DNA of 64,000 bases from an uncultured Aquimarina sp. Its GTDB lineage: Bacteria; Bacteroidota; Bacteroidia; Flavobacteriales; Flavobacteriaceae. How positions within the stretch are numbered: position 1 is the first letter of the stretch; the number at the start of each line of letters is the position of its first letter. The stretch spans positions 434,001 through 498,000 of the forward strand of contig CANLEM010000002.1 in the NCBI GenBank assembly GCA_947489685.1. Reading direction: 5' to 3'. Below, one piece after another: positions 61,506 through 64,000 of this stretch. Below the pieces are notes generated by a model. The model was not told the DNA's origin, did not search any database, and saw only the letters and a program-made list of their open reading frames with translations. Position numbers and translations under genes: made by a program.

Positions 61506-63833
61506 CTATGCTTTTTCTACTTTGACAGCACATTTTTTATAATCCGGTTCTTTGGATATCGGGCAAAAAGAATCCAATGTGATGTCGTTAATTAGCAGAT
61601 TTTCATCAAAAAAGGGTACAAAAACCTGCATCGGAGCAGGTACTCCCCTTTGATTGATTGAAGCAGGAAGTACAATCTCTCCCCGTCTTGTGGTGAGTTT
61701 TACGTTATCCCCTGTTCTAATCTGCAGGCGTTTTGCATCATGAGGATGTAACTCTACATATGCATGAGGCATGGCTTTATGCAAAACAGGAATTCTTCGG
61801 GTCATAGATCCCGTATGCCAATGTTCTACAACTCGGCCGGTATTTAACCAATATGGATATTCGCTATCAGGTTCTTCGGCAGCAGGTTCATAGGGACGTT
61901 GCCAAATGATGGCTTTACCATCTGGTTTCCCGTAGAAATGAAAATCCTTACCGTTACTACATGCAGGGTCATATTTTGCATTAAATCTCCATTTGGTAGA
62001 TTTTCCGTCTACAAAAGGCCACATCGCGCCAGGTTGAGATTTTAAAACCTCTAAAGGAGCCATATTGTGTTTTTTATTATCGTGATGTTTGCGATACTCA
62101 TTATAAATCTCCTCAATATGAGTTTCTTCTTTATAGTAGAATTGTTTTTCGTATCCCATACGCTTAGCTACCTCTACCAACTGCCAGGTATCACTCATTG
62201 CTTCGCCAGGTGGATCCACCATTTGATCAAAGTGTTGAGTTCTACGTTCTGAATTACCAAAAAGTCCTTCCCGTTCGATCCACATGGCCGATGGTAAAAT
62301 AACATCAGCAATATCTGTTGTAGGTGTAGGATAGATGTCAGAAACAACAATAAATCGCCCTTCTTTTTTTGCACCGTCTCGATAACGCTTCAGTTTCGGC
62401 ATGGTAACCATAGGATTGGTAACTTGAATCCACATAAAACGAATATCACCTCTATCTAGGGCACGAAACATTTCGACGGTATGATAAGTCGGTTTAGATG
62501 GAATATTCTCCACTGGTACATCCCATATCTTGGCGGCAAATTCACGATGTTTTTCGTTCATTACTACACCATGTGGTAATTTATGTGTTAGCGTTCCTAC
62601 TTCTCTCACTGTACCACAAGCACTAGGTTGTCCGGTTAATGAAAATGGGCTATTACCTGGGGATGAAATTTTTCCGGTAAGAAGATGAATATTATATACC
62701 AGATTATTGATCCAGGTTCCGCGAGAATGCTGGTTCATTCCCATACACCAAAGCGACATTATTTTTTTATTCGGATCACCGTAATATGCTGCCATATACT
62801 TAATGTCTTTGGCAGAAACTCCTGATACCTTTTCAACTTTTTCGGGAGTGTAGTCTTCTAAGAATTTTTTAAAAGCAGTAAAATCAATTTTTTCGGGTTT
62901 GTCCTTGAATTTATAATTGTCTTCAAGACCATATCCCATATTGGTAAGACCTTTGTTGAAATTACAGTGTTTTTCGACAAAAGATGTATTTACCCATCCA
63001 TTATTAATGATTTCGTAGCAAATAGCATTTGCCACCGCCAAATCAGTTTGAGGTTTAAACAAAATAGATTTATCTGATGCTTTACTGGTTCTTGTGGTTC
63101 TCGTTGCGAAATCAATAATTTTCACGTCTCTTTTTAAGCGTTGATCCAGTAGTCTAGAGAAAAGTACAGGATGCATTTCTGCCATGTTATTTCCCCATAA
63201 GAAAAACACATCGGCATGGTCTATATCTTCGTAACATCCCATGGGTTCGTCAATACCAAAGGAGGTCATAAACCCTGTAACTGCACTTGCCATACATAAT
63301 CGCGCATTGGCTTCGACATTATTGGTTCCTATACATCCCTTAAAAAGTTTGGAAGCCGCATACCCATCAGGAATAGTCCATTGGCCGGATCCATAAATTG
63401 ATACTGCATCTTTACCATGACTTTTTATCGTTTCTTTCATTTTAAAAGCAACAAGATCCAAGGCTTCTTCCATCGAAGTTTCTACATACTGACCTTTTCT
63501 TTTTACTAGTGGTTTGGTCAATCTATCCTTACCATAAAGTGCCATAATTGAATGATATCCTTTTACACAACAAAGCCCTTTATTAACCGGAGATTTGGGA
63601 TCACCTTTTACAGCAACCGCTTTTCCATTTTCGGTTCCAACAAGAACACCACATCCAACACCGCAAAAACGGCATGGAGCTTTTTTCCAATCCAGGTTCG
63701 CACTATTTGGAATACCTTTTTCTTGCTCATCCGCAAATAATATTCCAGGAAACATGGTTGCCGCCGCAGTCATTGCAGATAAAATCGCCATTTTCTTGAT
63801 AAATTTTCTTCTATTGGTTAGAGAGGTATACAT
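61506..63833 (-). CDS. napA: periplasmic nitrate reductase NapA
   Basis: Start set at ATG 63833 (MYTSLTNRRKFIKK), giving 775 residues with the Tat signal at Arg8-Arg9; the longer frame would hide it. The [4Fe-4S] cysteines are Cys54, Cys57, Cys61 and Cys88/89 (CRFCGVGCG...LCCVKG), and the molybdenum ligand is Cys180 in ANARLCMASA. It is a molybdopterin enzyme that reduces nitrate to nitrite in the periplasm. It lies between napD (4 nt) and napB (4 nt). Confidence 0.96.
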   Translation of the reverse strand: MYTSLTNRRKFIKKMAILSAMTAAATMFPGILFADEQEKGIPNSANLDWKKAPCRFCGVGCGVLVGTENGKAVAVKGDPKSPVNKGLCCVKGYHSIMALYGKDRLTKPLVKRKGQYVETSMEEALDLVAFKMKETIKSHGKDAVSIYGSGQWTIPDGYAASKLFKGCIGTNNVEANARLCMASAVTGFMTSFGIDEPMGCYEDIDHADVFFLWGNNMAEMHPVLFSRLLDQRLKRDVKIIDFATRTTRTSKASDKSILFKPQTDLAVANAICYEIINNGWVNTSFVEKHCNFNKGLTNMGYGLEDNYKFKDKPEKIDFTAFKKFLEDYTPEKVEKVSGVSAKDIKYMAAYYGDPNKKIMSLWCMGMNQHSRGTWINNLVYNIHLLTGKISSPGNSPFSLTGQPSACGTVREVGTLTHKLPHGVVMNEKHREFAAKIWDVPVENIPSKPTYHTVEMFRALDRGDIRFMWIQVTNPMVTMPKLKRYRDGAKKEGRFIVVSDIYPTPTTDIADVILPSAMWIEREGLFGNSERRTQHFDQMVDPPGEAMSDTWQLVEVAKRMGYEKQFYYKEETHIEEIYNEYRKHHDNKKHNMAPLEVLKSQPGAMWPFVDGKSTKWRFNAKYDPACSNGKDFHFYGKPDGKAIIWQRPYEPAAEEPDSEYPYWLNTGRVVEHWHTGSMTRRIPVLHKAMPHAYVELHPHDAKRLQIRTGDNVKLTTRRGEIVLPASINQRGVPAPMQVFVPFFDENLLINDITLDSFCPISKEPDYKKCAVKVEKA

Positions 63834-63837
63834 ATAG

Positions 63838-64000
63838 TTAATTATTTTGTGGTGTATTAAAACCAGAAACCATGGCAAGTAATTTTAAGCTTTCAATGGT
63901 CTCTAATTTTTCTTTTAGCATAGCTTCTTCTGTTTTGTCTTCGGTTTCAGTAATCAGAATAAGTACTTCTTTATTCTGAGCCGGCATGATTTCACATTGT
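63838..64000 (-). CDS. napD: NapD, C-terminal part (partial)
   Basis: The last 53 residues of a gene that enters from beyond 64000 and stops with TAA at 63838. It contains MPAQNKEVLILITETE, a helical Glu/Lys-rich stretch and the final SLKLLAMVSGF, matching the ferredoxin-like fold of NapD, the chaperone that binds the NapA Tat signal. The N-terminus and nap promoter are outside the window. Confidence 0.8.
   Translation of the reverse strand, partial: QCEIMPAQNKEVLILITETEDKTEEAMLKEKLETIESLKLLAMVSGFNTPQNN

Noticed and set aside
1..64000. CRISPR array, insertion sequence, prophage or attachment site
   Set aside because: No array of short spaced repeats, no transposase or integrase and no terminal inverted repeats were seen; the only long repeat is the in-frame 336-bp duplication.

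Overview
The window reads as a marine or surface-living member of the Bacteroidota, most likely a Flavobacteriaceae relative near Aquimarina (inferred from gene content only). Supporting signs are AT-rich DNA, TAnnTTTG promoter elements, type IX secretion (T9SS) C-terminal domains on five large secreted proteins, a fused CcoN-CcoO oxidase subunit, and many flavobacterial DUF families.

Layout. 1-3213: a (+) operon with the tail of a TonB-type gene, an M56 peptidase-TonB-SPOR-like fusion and a TPR protein. 3290-19416: four large (-) genes for secreted, T9SS-sorted polysaccharide enzymes: a DUF5060 multi-CBM protein, a GH5 cellulase, a 2139-residue GH9-CBM3c-...-GH48 dual cellulase and a GH16 agarase/porphyranase-like enzyme. 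A TPR-HTH regulator (19903-21630) follows. 21702-29177: mixed housekeeping genes (ruvC, hemW, a methyltransferase, a cyclase, DUF4260, DUF4230, GNAT, MmcQ/YjbR and a membrane MutS-like ATPase). 29235-35018: an AraC regulator divergent from a complete trans-4-hydroxy-L-proline catabolic operon. 35036-43924: a DUF4407 protein, a BlaI/BlaR1-like pair with a visible operator, a T9SS-sorted M43 metalloprotease and an M20 dipeptidase. 44057-44138: tRNA-Leu(UAG). 44346-64000: a low-oxygen and respiration region with thioredoxin, small stress genes, a PAS histidine kinase, a receiver-CRP fusion regulator, a universal stress protein, hemN, the cbb3 oxidase cluster (ccoS-NO-Q-P-G-H plus a TauE/SafE-like protein) and a periplasmic nitrate reductase cluster (NrfD, FeS protein, tetrahaem lipoprotein, NapB, NapA, NapD).

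How the genes work together. The GH9-GH48 enzyme and the GH5 enzyme share an unassigned module of about 130 residues (three copies) and probably attack crystalline cellulose outside the cell. The most striking regulatory signal is a promoter architecture found at five transcription units in 45.6-57.7 kb: an FNR/FixK-like box, CTGAY-N4-RTCAT, exactly 22 nt upstream of a TAnnTTT(A/G) -7 element. It precedes a DUF3298 lipoprotein, a small membrane protein, a TerB-like protein, the universal stress protein (then hemN) and ccoS (the cbb3 operon). In the middle sits a kinase whose PAS domain aligns without gaps with the haem PAS of FixL, followed by a receiver fused to a CRP-type DNA-binding domain. 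This suggests a shortened FixL-FixJ-FixK circuit in which one protein does the work of both FixJ and FixK.
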